Source: JAGOPO01 sp038065515
GTDB lineage: Bacteria; Patescibacteriota; Minisyncoccia; 2-02-FULL-40-12; GWA2-44-9
Length of the DNA stretch: 64,000 nt
Assembly: GCA_038065515.1 (NCBI GenBank)
Contig: JBBTQV010000016.1
Coordinates: 1 to 64,000 of the forward strand
Direction of reading: 5' to 3'
In this document: positions 14,903-22,718 of the stretch, piece after piece
How positions within the stretch are numbered: the stretch's first letter is position 1
How the letters are laid out: each line of letters opens with the position of its first letter
The notes under the pieces: generated by a model
The model's input: the letters and a program-made list of their open reading frames with translations, nothing else
Told to the model about the DNA's origin: nothing
Databases searched by the model: none
Translations under genes and position numbers: made by a program

Positions 14903-15814
14903 TTATACTCTCAAAAAACGGCGGATGGCGATGAGGGACGAAACTACGCCAAGGCCGATACCGGCCGCCAGCGTCATGAGCACGATTTGGATGCCATTGC
15001 CGACAAAATATCCGATGAGCGAAACGCCCGGCATAACCAACGCGACTTTCGAGGAAACACCTGCGGCGCCGAAGTAAAACACGACCAAAGCCAGTACGCC
15101 CGCAAAGATGCCGTACAGCGACCCCTCCACCAGATACGGCGAGCGGATGTACCAATTCGAACCTCCGACCAGCCGCATAATTTCGATTTCCGACTTCTGG
15201 TTGTAGATGGTCAGGCGGATGGTGTTAAACGCGACGAGCACCGCAATGACCGCCAAAATGAGCGTGACGATGAGCCCCCACTGCTGTGCGGATTGCGAAA
15301 TGTTCTGCACGCGACCGATGACCGCCTCGTTCTCGTAGTAGTTTATTTTATCGATGGTCGTGCGCTGTTTGTGCGTCTCCAAAAAACTGACGATAGACGC
15401 GTATTGCCCCGTGTCGGTAGCTTTTACATTCAGCGATGCCTGCAACGGATTTGTTTCCAGCTCGGCAAGTGATTCCTGAATCAGCGCATCCTGTGCGTGC
15501 CGTTCTTTGAACTGCGCCAACGCTTCCTCACGGCTGACATATTGCACGCTTTTTACGGTATTGAGTGACTCCAAATCAGTCTTCACCGTGCGGATGGCAT
15601 CATCGCTTGCTTCGGCCTTAAAATAGACGCTCACATCCACTTTGGATTCAAGCGATGTCACCATTACGCCTCCCAGAAAATTCACGGCGACCAGACCCAA
15701 AAACAGAATGAGCACCAGCGCCATAACTCCGGTGGTGCCGAAGCTGACATAGCTGTTGCGGCGGAAATTCGTCCATCCCGAGGTGACGACGCGGCGTAAT
15801 TTTTCTTTCAACAT
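14903..15814 (-). CDS. ftsX: Cell division ABC-type permease FtsX
   Basis: 303 residues with the FtsX layout: a cytoplasmic N-terminus, a first membrane segment (VMALVLILFLGLVAVNFLGG), a large extracellular domain (about 50-165), and three closely spaced C-terminal segments (LIVTLILAVIAVLVAF, LYGIFAGVLALVVFYF, and a last one around QIVLMTLAAGIGLGVV). With FtsE it controls peptidoglycan hydrolases at the division site without transporting a substrate. It follows ftsE with a three-base gap, in one operon with prfB. Confidence 0.95.
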   Translation of the reverse strand: MLKEKLRRVVTSGWTNFRRNSYVSFGTTGVMALVLILFLGLVAVNFLGGVMVTSLESKVDVSVYFKAEASDDAIRTVKTDLESLNTVKSVQYVSREEALAQFKERHAQDALIQESLAELETNPLQASLNVKATDTGQYASIVSFLETHKQRTTIDKINYYENEAVIGRVQNISQSAQQWGLIVTLILAVIAVLVAFNTIRLTIYNQKSEIEIMRLVGGSNWYIRSPYLVEGSLYGIFAGVLALVVFYFGAAGVSSKVALVMPGVSLIGYFVGNGIQIVLMTLAAGIGLGVVSSLIAIRRFLRV

Positions 15815-15817
15815 ATG

Positions 15818-16501
15818 TTAGATGATATATTTTCCGTTCTCCACCTGGTCGCGGACAATCTTCCCCTTCTCCATCGTCACAACTCTGCGGCTTAGGGAAT
15901 CGACAATCTCGCGGTTGTGCGTGACCAGCACGACCGTCGTACCCAGTTCGTTGATTTTCTGCAGCAATTGTATCACATCGTGACTGTTCACTAGGTCGAG
16001 GTTGCCGGTAGGTTCATCGGCCAGAATGATGCGCGGACGGTGAATGAGCGCGCGGGCGATGGCCAGGCGTTGTTTCTCGCCGCCGGAGAGCTGGTGCGGA
16101 AAATTAGCAGCCTTGTCCGCCAGTCCGACGATTTCCAACGCCTTTGGAACATCTTCTTTAATACGGCTGGTCGGAGCCCCCACGACTTCCAGTGCGAATG
16201 AGACATTTTCAAACGCGTTCTTTGCCGTCAGAAGCTTGAAATCCTGAAAAATAGTGCCGATTTTCCGACGCAGAAGCGGAATGTCATCGTTGGACAGCGC
16301 GGCGAGATTGACTCCGTCGATGAGCACCTCTCCCGATGTCGGTTTCTGCTCGCGGGTCAGCACGCGTAACAGCGTGCTCTTACCGGCGCCTGCCGGTCCC
16401 ACGATGGAAACAAACTCCCCTTTTTCAATATGCAAATCAATTTCGTGCAAAGCTACGAAATGGTCATCGTATACGCTGGAAATTTGTTTGAGCTCTATCA
16501 T
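15818..16501 (-). CDS. ftsE: Cell division ATP-binding protein FtsE
   Basis: 227 residues, ABC ATPase. Walker A GPAGAGKST near residue 36-44, Q-loop around TIFQDFKLL, signature LSGGEKQRLAIARAL, Walker B IILADEPTGNLD, and the switch His in VLVTHNREIV. It powers the FtsX-dependent activation of wall hydrolases. Its ATG overlaps the prfB stop (ATGA at 16498-16501) and ftsX follows directly: prfB-ftsE-ftsX is a common gene order in bacteria, which confirms the call. Confidence 0.96.
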   Translation of the reverse strand: MIELKQISSVYDDHFVALHEIDLHIEKGEFVSIVGPAGAGKSTLLRVLTREQKPTSGEVLIDGVNLAALSNDDIPLLRRKIGTIFQDFKLLTAKNAFENVSFALEVVGAPTSRIKEDVPKALEIVGLADKAANFPHQLSGGEKQRLAIARALIHRPRIILADEPTGNLDLVNSHDVIQLLQKINELGTTVVLVTHNREIVDSLSRRVVTMEKGKIVRDQVENGKYII

Positions 16502-17226
16502 GAAAGAATGAATTTCGAAAGGTCGCCTTCGAGCACTTTCTCGGGCTGGGATGATTTCACGCCGGTGCGGTGATCTTTCACCATCTGGTACGGATGTAGC
16601 ACATAACTGCGGATCTGACTCCCCCAGTCCACTGACCCTGATTTCAGTTCCGGTTTGAGCTGGCTCAACTCGGATACTTTTGACTGCTCCATGAGCACCG
16701 CCAACCGTGAGGTCAGAAGTGTCAACGCCTTTTCTTTGTTCTGCGCCTGACTCCGTTCGGTCTGCCCGACGACGGTGAGCCCGGTCGGTTTATGACGGAC
16801 ACGAACCGCCGTTTCCACCTTGTTCACATTCTGACCGCCCTTGCCCCCGGAGCGAAAAGTCTCGTACTCCAGATCCTGGGGATTCAACGCGAAATCCTTC
16901 GCAAGAACAATCGGCATGATCTGCACCAGCGCAAACGATGTATGCCGGAGTCCTTTTGCGGAGAACGGACTCATACGCACGAGCCGGTGCACGCCACCCT
17001 CCCCCTTCAGTGTATCATACACCGCCGGTCCGACCACTTCATACGATGCACTCTTGATGCCTTTCTGTTCCCCGAGCGATTCGTCGAGCATCGTGAATTT
17101 CCAACCGCGGGAAGCGGCGTACCGCTGATACATGCGCGCCAACATGGACGCCCAATCCTGGGCATCCACCCCCCCGGCTCCCGCGAACACGGAGAGCACG
17201 GCCTTATTTGGTTCATAGGTAAACAC
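16498..17226 (-). CDS. prfB: Peptide chain release factor 2, lacking N-terminal domain 1
   Basis: 242 residues versus about 360 in complete RF2. Present: AGAGGVDAQDWASMLARMY, the SPF stop-codon motif in RMSPFSAKGLRHTSFA, and the peptidyl-release GGQ in FRSGGKGGQNVNKVE. The PCRF coiled-coil domain that normally precedes residue 110-120 is missing, and only 51 bases separate the GTG start from the preceding gene, so it cannot be hidden in another frame nearby. RF2 reads UAA and UGA; UGA is used as a stop by several genes here, so the factor should be needed. A short ATG frame ending in CTA-TGA lies just upstream and would enter this frame after +1 slippage; that is weak. Confidence 0.9.
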   Translation of the reverse strand: MFTYEPNKAVLSVFAGAGGVDAQDWASMLARMYQRYAASRGWKFTMLDESLGEQKGIKSASYEVVGPAVYDTLKGEGGVHRLVRMSPFSAKGLRHTSFALVQIMPIVLAKDFALNPQDLEYETFRSGGKGGQNVNKVETAVRVRHKPTGLTVVGQTERSQAQNKEKALTLLTSRLAVLMEQSKVSELSQLKPELKSGSVDWGSQIRSYVLHPYQMVKDHRTGVKSSQPEKVLEGDLSKFILS

Positions 17227-17277
17227 GCCTCTGCATCGTACAAAAAATGAGCTCTTCTGTACAGAAACAGACCATCG

Positions 17278-18414
17278 CTAACCAAAGGTAAAGGTAAACG
17301 CTTCAAGTCCTGGCTTCAGAATTCTGAATTCAATGATATGGGCTTCTGATCGATCGCCTTGAATGATTTTGTAGAGGCGCGCTTCTTTAATTTTCACAAA
17401 TGTTTTTCCATCAGAATTTTTGACGATATCCGCTCCCGCTTCGGAGCCAAGGGGCTCTCCATCGCGAAGAACCTCAACGACTATTTCGTTGTCTGCTTGA
17501 GAAACAAAGAAGACATCTTTTGCGTTGTATTTGTATACAATGCCGGCATTCGGTGAGCCATTTTGAGCGGATTCATTTGCAATATTCCAATCACCGGAAA
17601 GATACAAAGTATCGGGATTGATTTTGGCGGGGGCGATGAGACTCTTCTGATCTCCGACGACACCGCGTGTCCCATTTCCAAAAAATTGATTGCGGGTAGC
17701 GCCAAAATATGTTTCAGGACTTTTGGGGCCGCCCTGAACGGGGATCTCTTTTGTTATCGCTTTGTCAATCGTCCCATCTTCGCCGAGAATAGCCATCCGC
17801 TCTCCCAACGCTTCTTGAATCTTTTGCTCCGTTTCCTCGTATTGCCCTTCTCCGATGTGGTCATAGACGACATAGCCGTCGATATCAATGAGGTATTTCC
17901 TTGGCCAATATTGATTCTTATATGCGGTCCAGGTCGAATAATCGTTATCGAGTACGACCGGAAACTTGATGCCAAATTTTTCTACCGCCGCTTTGACATT
18001 ATTGTAATCTTTTTCAAATCCAAATTCCGGAGTATGGATACCGATGATAACGAAACCCTTGTCTTTATATTTTTCATACCACGCGTTCAGATAAGGCGTT
18101 GTTCGCTGGCAGTTGATACAGCTGTATGTCCAGAAATCAATGAGGATAACTTTTTTCCCGATAAGACTATTGATGGCGATTGCCTTCCCGTCCGTATTTA
18201 TATAGCCATCGGGAGTAGTGATTTCTTTGGCTAACTCATAGCGTTTTGATTTCTCTTCTTTTTTCGTCCCGCTTTGCTCGGAAGACATTCTCGGAACAAC
18301 CGATATGGCCTCGTCCGATCCTTTTTTGCTTACGCTATTCGCATTGATAAAATCAATCACCCCCGCAATAACAATGATAGTCGCAATGAGAATGTATGGT
18401 TTTGAGACTTTCAT
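17278..18414 (-). CDS. Exported thioredoxin-like protein, TlpA/DipZ C-terminal type
   Basis: 378 residues. N-terminal membrane anchor (ILIATIIVIAGVIDFI), then a redoxin domain with the CXXC site WTYSCINCQRTTPYL near residue 105, and the typical GFVIIGIHTPEFGFEKD segment. The last 150 residues (VVGDQKSLIAPAKINPDTLY ... EARLYKIIQGD) form the beta-rich extension seen after the thioredoxin domain in DipZ-like proteins. It probably receives electrons from the CcdA-type protein encoded just upstream (stop and start are adjacent) and reduces disulfides outside the membrane. Base composition is AT-richer than neighbouring housekeeping genes. Confidence 0.88.
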   Translation of the reverse strand: MKVSKPYILIATIIVIAGVIDFINANSVSKKGSDEAISVVPRMSSEQSGTKKEEKSKRYELAKEITTPDGYINTDGKAIAINSLIGKKVILIDFWTYSCINCQRTTPYLNAWYEKYKDKGFVIIGIHTPEFGFEKDYNNVKAAVEKFGIKFPVVLDNDYSTWTAYKNQYWPRKYLIDIDGYVVYDHIGEGQYEETEQKIQEALGERMAILGEDGTIDKAITKEIPVQGGPKSPETYFGATRNQFFGNGTRGVVGDQKSLIAPAKINPDTLYLSGDWNIANESAQNGSPNAGIVYKYNAKDVFFVSQADNEIVVEVLRDGEPLGSEAGADIVKNSDGKTFVKIKEARLYKIIQGDRSEAHIIEFRILKPGLEAFTFTFG

Positions 18415-19122
18415 TTATTTGAGGAGTATGTCGTTGAGAAATCCAACATTGGCAATCAGGGACAGTTTTTGAGTAAATATGAGAACACCGAGAGCGAGGA
18501 GGACGACTCCGAAAACGAAATTGAGATACTTGAGTCCCGTCGCATGACGATTGATAAAGTCTGCGGCCTGACCTGTAAAGGCTCCCACAGCGAGGAATGG
18601 GATGCCCAGCCCCAACGCATAAGTAAGAAGGAGAATGAATGCCGAACCGGGTTGCGTTGCCGCAAGGCCGAGGATAACCCCTAATGCCGGGCCGACGCAC
18701 GGCGTCCAACCGACGGCAAATGCCAAACCAAAGAGAAAGGAGGTGGCGTATCGGGATTTGAATATTGTCTTTACCCCGAATTTATATTCCTTTTCCAAAA
18801 AAGGAATTTTGATGAGTCTCACCAAATAGAGACCGAAGAAGATAATCATCACTCCCCCCATACGAGAGAGCCATGCTTGCACATCATACGCAATCCCCTC
18901 AAGGAGCGTGTTCAGAAGCACCCCGAGTAGGGCAAAGACGACACCAAAACCGAGAACAAAGAACGCGCTGTTGATGAATATCTCTTTGCGCTTCGAACCC
19001 GTTTCGGTAGTACTTGCTCCCGCAAGATAAGCGAGAAAACCGGGAATGATGGGGAGAACACAGGGCGCAAGAAATGAAACAAGTCCTCCTAAAAATGCAC
19101 CAACAACAAGGCTTTCTGTCAT
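18415..19122 (-). CDS. ccdA: CcdA/DsbD-type transmembrane thiol-electron transporter
   Basis: 235 residues with six or seven hydrophobic segments. GGLVSFLAPCVLPIIPGFLA near the N-terminus and GLAFAVGWTPCVGPALG in the middle hold the two membrane Cys that relay electrons from cytoplasmic thioredoxin across the membrane. It is flanked by the TlpA/DipZ-like protein and the thioredoxin fusion, its likely acceptors. A role in cytochrome c maturation is less likely, because no cytochrome c genes are seen; supply of reducing power for extracytoplasmic proteins is more plausible. Confidence 0.92.
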   Translation of the reverse strand: MTESLVVGAFLGGLVSFLAPCVLPIIPGFLAYLAGASTTETGSKRKEIFINSAFFVLGFGVVFALLGVLLNTLLEGIAYDVQAWLSRMGGVMIIFFGLYLVRLIKIPFLEKEYKFGVKTIFKSRYATSFLFGLAFAVGWTPCVGPALGVILGLAATQPGSAFILLLTYALGLGIPFLAVGAFTGQAADFINRHATGLKYLNFVFGVVLLALGVLIFTQKLSLIANVGFLNDILLK

Positions 19123-19125
19123 ATA

Positions 19126-20079
19126 TTATTGGGCCAAAGCCTTGTTAATCTCCATGTCATAGCGCTTGTCATCCCATCCTTCAGGTGACTTGAGAATCCT
19201 TTGGCCGTTCTTCACGAACACTTTCGTGTGTTGATAGGCCACGCCAAATTCCCTAGCCAAGTTTTTTTCGTCGACATCGGTTTGATCGTCGTTATAATTC
19301 ACGCGGAAACCGATTGCTTTGTCCGTGGTCAGCTCCTTAAATACATTCTGCAGTATCGGAAATTCGGCCCTGCAGACCGGACACCAGTTTGCATAAAAGT
19401 ACAGGACAACGAGCTTGTCCGTCTTTAATGCCGCATCATAGTCGGCTTTGGCAAAATCAAGAAGCGGGGCGGTCTCGCCGGCCAAAACTGTTCCCGTATA
19501 TTTTGCCATCATGGCTCCGTCTTCCTTTTTCTCCATCATCAAAGCACCCAATGTATCCCTTGACAGATCGCCACAAGATACGAATGTCTTTATTTCATCT
19601 TTTGATTTATGCGCCATCACCGCAAGAGGCAGTTTGCTGTTCAGTGTCTCTAGTGATACATCGAGGATGGTTTCCGCTTTTCCGTTCAGCACCGCGCTTA
19701 ACGGATATCCTATTGCGCCCGGGGTCGAGCATGAGCCCAAGTGGATGTGTGACGGCTGTGGAATGCCGACGGCGCCGGAAGAAATTTCAACTACCACCTT
19801 CGTCTTCCCATTCATGTCGCTTAGCGTCGCCTTACCCGTCTGACCGGAAGCGTTCAGCGCGTTCATTGCTACCACCGCGCCCTTCTTCTCCATCGCTTTC
19901 GTCGCTACCGCATCATCTTTTTTCATAGCATCTTCTGCGGGCTTACCCATTGCCTCTTCTTTGACCGGGGGCTCTTGTCGCGTTGCATAATAAGCGATCC
20001 CGCCAATTGCCACGACCACCGCGACGATTGCCATAGCGAAAGGCATCGCGAAACCTTTTTGTGAATAATTGTTTATCAT
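19126..20079 (-). CDS. Membrane-anchored protein with CHRD-like domain fused to thioredoxin
   Basis: 317 residues. N-terminal anchor (PFAMAIVAVVVAIGGIAYYA), a Lys/Glu/Ala linker, then about 100 residues (PSHIHLGSCSTPGAIGYPL, LAVMAHKSKDEIKTFVSCGD) that resemble a CHRD-type beta domain by eye, and a C-terminal thioredoxin domain with VVLYFYANWCPVCRAEFPIL. Two further Cys occur in the middle domain. It lies just upstream of ccdA in the same direction (three-base gap). Likely an extracytoplasmic thiol-disulfide protein fed by CcdA; the function of the middle domain is unknown. Confidence 0.8.
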   Translation of the reverse strand: MINNYSQKGFAMPFAMAIVAVVVAIGGIAYYATRQEPPVKEEAMGKPAEDAMKKDDAVATKAMEKKGAVVAMNALNASGQTGKATLSDMNGKTKVVVEISSGAVGIPQPSHIHLGSCSTPGAIGYPLSAVLNGKAETILDVSLETLNSKLPLAVMAHKSKDEIKTFVSCGDLSRDTLGALMMEKKEDGAMMAKYTGTVLAGETAPLLDFAKADYDAALKTDKLVVLYFYANWCPVCRAEFPILQNVFKELTTDKAIGFRVNYNDDQTDVDEKNLAREFGVAYQHTKVFVKNGQRILKSPEGWDDKRYDMEINKALAQ

Positions 20080-20152
20080 GTTTTACATCCTACGCCCACG
20101 CAAAATCAATGTCAAGTCACCTTTACATACTAATTGTGGATAACTCTCGCGC

Positions 20153-20248
20153 TTACTCTTTCTTTCTCAGTTCCCAATACACGGAATTAACATAATTTCC
20201 TCGCACCACGCGATACAGTCCCAGCGAAAGCGCTTCGTCTTTTTTCAT
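20153..20248 (-). CDS. Possible 31-residue small protein
   Basis: A short frame MKKDEALSLGLYRVVRGNYV... (31 codons, TAA stop at 20153-20155) in the gap between msrA and the thioredoxin fusion. It is in the same direction as the operon, starts 14 bases after the msrA stop region and has GGATGA a few bases upstream as a possible ribosome site. The rest of the 183-base gap holds no other candidate. Too short to be certain. Confidence 0.35.
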   Translation of the reverse strand: MKKDEALSLGLYRVVRGNYVNSVYWELRKKE

Positions 20249-20262
20249 ATCATCATCCGTGA

Positions 20263-20811
20263 TTATTTTTCGTTATCCTTTAGTAGTTTGGCAAACTCTT
20301 CCTTGACCTTCTGAAGTTTTGGATTAATAACGAGTTCGCAATAGGGTTGTGTCGGATTTTTCCGATAATAGTCGCGATGAGATTCTTCGGCGACATAAAA
20401 TGTATCCAGCGGTTTTAATTCTGTCACCACCGGATTGCCTTCGCTGTGCGAAGCATTTATTTCCTTGATGAAGCGCTCCGCTTCGTTTTTTTGCGATTCG
20501 GTCGTATAAAGAATTATCGAACGATACTGCGTTCCGACATCCGATCCCTGCCGGTTTGGTGTTGTCGGGTCATGGCTCGCGAAGTATACCGTAAGCAAAT
20601 CCCTGAATGAAATCTGTTGCGGGTCATACTCCACACGCGTCACTTCTGCATGGCCCGTCGTCCCACTGACGACTTCCTCGTAGATGGGATTCGATTTTGT
20701 CCCTCCGGCGTATCCAGGCGAGACCGCTATCACACCTTTCAATATGCTGAAAGTTGCTTCGGTGCACCAAAAACAACCCCCTCCGAATGCTATCACTTCA
20801 ATTTTTCCCAT
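20263..20811 (-). CDS. msrA: Peptide-methionine (S)-S-oxide reductase
   Basis: 182 residues. The catalytic motif GGCFWCTEATF is at about residue 11-20, followed by GVIAVSPGYAGGTKSNP, EVVSGTTGHAEVTRVEYDP and FWASHDPT-like FASHDPTTPNRQGSDVGTQY, all standard MsrA blocks. It reduces methionine-S-sulfoxide in proteins using thioredoxin. No signal peptide, so cytoplasmic. Its place in the thiol-redox cassette fits a common oxidative-repair theme. The usual C-terminal resolving Cys is limited to YCELVINPKL. Confidence 0.95.
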   Translation of the reverse strand: MGKIEVIAFGGGCFWCTEATFSILKGVIAVSPGYAGGTKSNPIYEEVVSGTTGHAEVTRVEYDPQQISFRDLLTVYFASHDPTTPNRQGSDVGTQYRSIILYTTESQKNEAERFIKEINASHSEGNPVVTELKPLDTFYVAEESHRDYYRKNPTQPYCELVINPKLQKVKEEFAKLLKDNEK

Positions 20812-20815
20812 ATGT

Positions 20816-21094
20816 TTAATACTTAATCCGGCCGTATATACGCCCGATAATTTTTGCCAAAATCATCGCACCAAGGGTACATACCATCCAAAAATCAAGT
20901 TCGTGCTTGAAGCTTTGGACAACAATGCCGATCACCAAAAGAGCTGCGCCAACAAGAAAAGCAATTCGACCCGCTATCATCTTATGAAGGCCCTCTCGTT
21001 CATCTCTGGAGTTTTCTTTCCAAACAAAGCTTGCGAACACGACAAACACAACAACGAGACCAAGCACCATCATCATGAAGAGCGCGCTCGGCAT
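20816..21094 (-). CDS. Small membrane protein, DUF2178-like
   Basis: 92 residues with three hydrophobic segments: FMMMVLGLVVVFVVFASFVW, IAFLVGAALLVIGIVVQSF and a last one around WMVCTLGAMILAKIIGRI, with a charged loop ENSRDEREGLHK between the first two. Small membrane proteins of this form are commonly encoded next to YozG-type HTH regulators, which is what is found 76 bases upstream. The substrate or signal is unknown. Stop is four bases before msrA. Confidence 0.65.
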   Translation of the reverse strand: MPSALFMMMVLGLVVVFVVFASFVWKENSRDEREGLHKMIAGRIAFLVGAALLVIGIVVQSFKHELDFWMVCTLGAMILAKIIGRIYGRIKY

Positions 21095-21170
21095 CCAAAA
21101 TGCGAATGGGTCTAAAAATAATACAAGCAGAACAATAAGAACTAGGGAGGTAGCGATTTCTTAAAAAAAA

Positions 21171-21383
21171 TTATTTTTCATATTTAAGGTAAAACACTTC
21201 TTCGAGTGGCCTCTTAAATAGCGCGGCAATTTTCAGAGCTAATATCACCGAAGGCGCATAATTTCCTTTTTCGATTGCGATAATAGTCTGGCGAGTGACG
21301 CCAACCGCATCCGCCAACGCCTCCTGCGTAATGCCGGATTTTATTCGCAATTCGTAAACTTGATTCGTGATGAATTCTTTCAT
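21171..21383 (-). CDS. Small XRE/YozG-type HTH regulator
   Basis: 70 residues, a single Cro/CI-type helix-turn-helix: YELRIKSGITQEALADAVGV, then TRQTIIAIEKGNYAPS and LALKIAALFKRPLEEVFYL. This is the compact YozG-like class that often regulates itself and a neighbouring membrane protein. A consensus promoter lies 20 bases upstream. It is the first gene of the direction leading to the membrane protein and msrA, so it is a likely local regulator of that cassette. Confidence 0.9.
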   Translation of the reverse strand: MKEFITNQVYELRIKSGITQEALADAVGVTRQTIIAIEKGNYAPSVILALKIAALFKRPLEEVFYLKYEK

Positions 21384-21403
21384 GCATACGCCTGATAGAC
21401 TGC

Positions 21404-21432
21404 AGTATAAGAATTAAATGTCGAGGTGTCAA
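21404..21432 (-). promoter_or_regulatory. Consensus promoter of the HTH regulator
   Basis: On the minus strand TTGACA (21427-21432), a 17-base spacer, TATACT (21404-21409). Confidence 0.8.
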
Positions 21433-21528
21433 ATATCCTTTACATTACCGCAGCCCCGCTCATACGAGGTTGCGTCTTCATGAGCCACCTCCCAGATTTG
21501 CACTGGGGACAGATATTTACCTACTGGG

Positions 21529-21600
21529 AGCCGACCCCGGGACTTGAACCCGGAACCCTTCGCTTACGATGCGAATGCTCTACCATTGAGCTAGGTCGGC
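21529..21600 (-). tRNA. tRNA-Thr(CGU)
   Basis: Cloverleaf on the minus strand: acceptor GCCGACC/GGTCGGC, D arm GCTC/GAGC, anticodon stem TTCGC/GCGAA with loop ATCGTAA, T arm CCGGG-TTCAAGT-CCCGG, no encoded CCA. Next to an HNH nuclease gene that separates it from tRNA-Gly. Confidence 0.93.
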
Positions 21601-21604
21601 ATCT

Positions 21605-22048
21605 CTATGCCTTCATTGCGCGAGCCTCTTTGGCCCTCTTGCTCAACACACGAATCCTTTGACTATTGCCGCGATTTAATCCCGCATATGTTGGGGTCAG
21701 TGCGTCACAATTCGGACACAGCAGTCGCAGATTACCCTCAACATTATTACGCCAGTTCCCGTCAATATGATCCGCAACTACTGGAACGACACCCGCGCTA
21801 GGATTTATCTCAGACCACCCACACAAGCAACACCGGTTGTTATATTTTTCTCGCAAGTATTTTTTGACATATCTCGAAACTAAACCCAACGACATGAGAC
21901 CACTTTCTTCGCCATCTCTCCACCTTTGGATATACGAACGGTACTGATGTTCTGCTTGGCAAGCATTACTACAATATTTGCCATCCGCTTCTCTCACTTC
22001 TTTAGAACAAACAGGACAGTGTGCACGAGGCTTCTTTGGGTACGACAT
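21605..22048 (-). CDS. HNH endonuclease between two tRNA genes
   Basis: 147 residues. An N-terminal zinc module (HCPVCSKEV ... KYCSNAC) is followed by the HNH region: RCCLCGWSEINP, VVADHIDGNWRNNVEGNLR and LLCPNCDAL. The first His and the Asn are present, and two CxxC pairs would bind zinc; the final His usually seen in CPNCH is Asp here. The gene starts 77 bases after tRNA-Gly and stops four bases before tRNA-Thr, a placement typical of free-standing homing-type nucleases. No neighbouring methylase, so a restriction role is unlikely. Confidence 0.85.
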   Translation of the reverse strand: MSYPKKPRAHCPVCSKEVREADGKYCSNACQAEHQYRSYIQRWRDGEESGLMSLGLVSRYVKKYLREKYNNRCCLCGWSEINPSAGVVPVVADHIDGNWRNNVEGNLRLLCPNCDALTPTYAGLNRGNSQRIRVLSKRAKEARAMKA

Positions 22049-22125
22049 ATCCCATCATACCAACCCGGTAACCATTGTACAGCCAGACAGTGGTACCTAG
22101 CATGCATAACGATTTACCATCGAAG

Positions 22126-22196
22126 AGCGGATGACGGGAATCGAACCCGTGTCTCAACCTTGGGAAGGTCGCGTTCTACCATTGAACCACACCCGC
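22126..22196 (-). tRNA. tRNA-Gly(CCC)
   Basis: Cloverleaf on the minus strand: acceptor GCGGGTG/CATCCGC, D arm with GGTTCAATGGTAGAAC, anticodon stem CGACC/GGTTG with loop TTCCCAA, T arm ACGGG-TTCGATT-CCCGT, no encoded CCA. It starts five bases after the FtsB-like gene. Confidence 0.9.
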
Positions 22197-22201
22197 AGAC
22201 C

Positions 22202-22570
22202 CTATTTCCCCCGCACCCAATCGAGCCATTTGCGCCAGCTGGCCCGAGCGTCCCCTTCAGACGCTTGCGGCTTGACTATTGTACCAGCTTTTTCGGATTT
22301 GTACACGAATACGACCGTTTCACCAGGCAGTTTGTAGTTCAGGCGTTGGCGAGCAAGTAATGCCAGCCATTGGGGTTGTTGCATGCGCTGAACTTCCGAT
22401 GCGAGGCGCGCATTCTCTTTCTGTGCATCTTCAATGCGTGCTTCCAATGCGCTCAATTGGGATGCCGCACTGTACCGACGGATGCCGGCCGACACCACCA
22501 GCACCGCAAGCCACAGCATGAATGCCGTCAGCGCTACCGTCGTCAGTTTTGAGCGGAAAAGTGAGTGCAT
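22202..22570 (-). CDS. FtsB/DivIC-type septum initiator
   Basis: 122 residues in the FtsB/DivIC layout: short cytoplasmic N-terminus, one membrane helix (ALTAFMLWLAVLVVSAGI), a coiled coil (ALEARIEDAQKENARLASEV) and a small C-terminal part with LARQRLNYKLPGETVVFVY, matching the A...L.Y...GE.V+ element of the family. It links early and late division proteins. tRNA-Gly follows five bases downstream, so the tRNA may be co-transcribed. The C-terminus carries an extra basic tail (ASWRKWLDWVRGK). Confidence 0.85.
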   Translation of the reverse strand: MHSLFRSKLTTVALTAFMLWLAVLVVSAGIRRYSAASQLSALEARIEDAQKENARLASEVQRMQQPQWLALLARQRLNYKLPGETVVFVYKSEKAGTIVKPQASEGDARASWRKWLDWVRGK

Positions 22571-22574
22571 ACAA

Positions 22575-22603
22575 TTGTCAGGATGCGTTTTCCGCGTTAC
22601 AGT
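22575..22603 (+). promoter_or_regulatory. Promoter of the 33-residue membrane protein
   Basis: TTGTCA (22575-22580), 17-base spacer, TACAGT (22598-22603). The ATG at 22612 is eight bases later, so the transcript is leaderless or nearly so. Confidence 0.6.
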
Positions 22604-22611
22604 GAGATTCT

Positions 22612-22713
22612 ATGGCACTGGAAAAACGAACAATGAGAATCCTGACTATCGGAGTCGCAGTCGTCACCATTCTCGGGATGATTGCGTTCTTGCTCATCCC
22701 ATTATTTGTGTAG
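22612..22713 (+). CDS. 33-residue single-span membrane protein
   Basis: A short frame MALEKRTMRILTIGVAVVTI... with a basic N-terminus and one hydrophobic helix through IAFLLIPLFV, then TAG. It has a well-placed promoter directly before its ATG, and it lies between the divergent FtsB-like and convergent cupredoxin genes in a spot otherwise empty. It looks like a real small membrane protein; function unknown. Confidence 0.55.
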   Translation: MALEKRTMRILTIGVAVVTILGMIAFLLIPLFV

Positions 22714-22718
22714 AGCCT

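Noticed and set aside
14730..15155. Long frame joining ftsX antisense, tRNA-Gln and the cytochrome b5-like domain
   Set aside because: The upstream part overlaps ftsX and the tRNA in another frame and has no domain; only the C-terminal part is meaningful.
17190..17260. Programmed +1 frameshift for prfB at CTA TGA
   Set aside because: A short ATG frame does end in CTA-TGA in the right register, but the slippery CTTT-type codon and the precisely spaced SD-like element of known prfB sites are missing, and only seven codons would be added.
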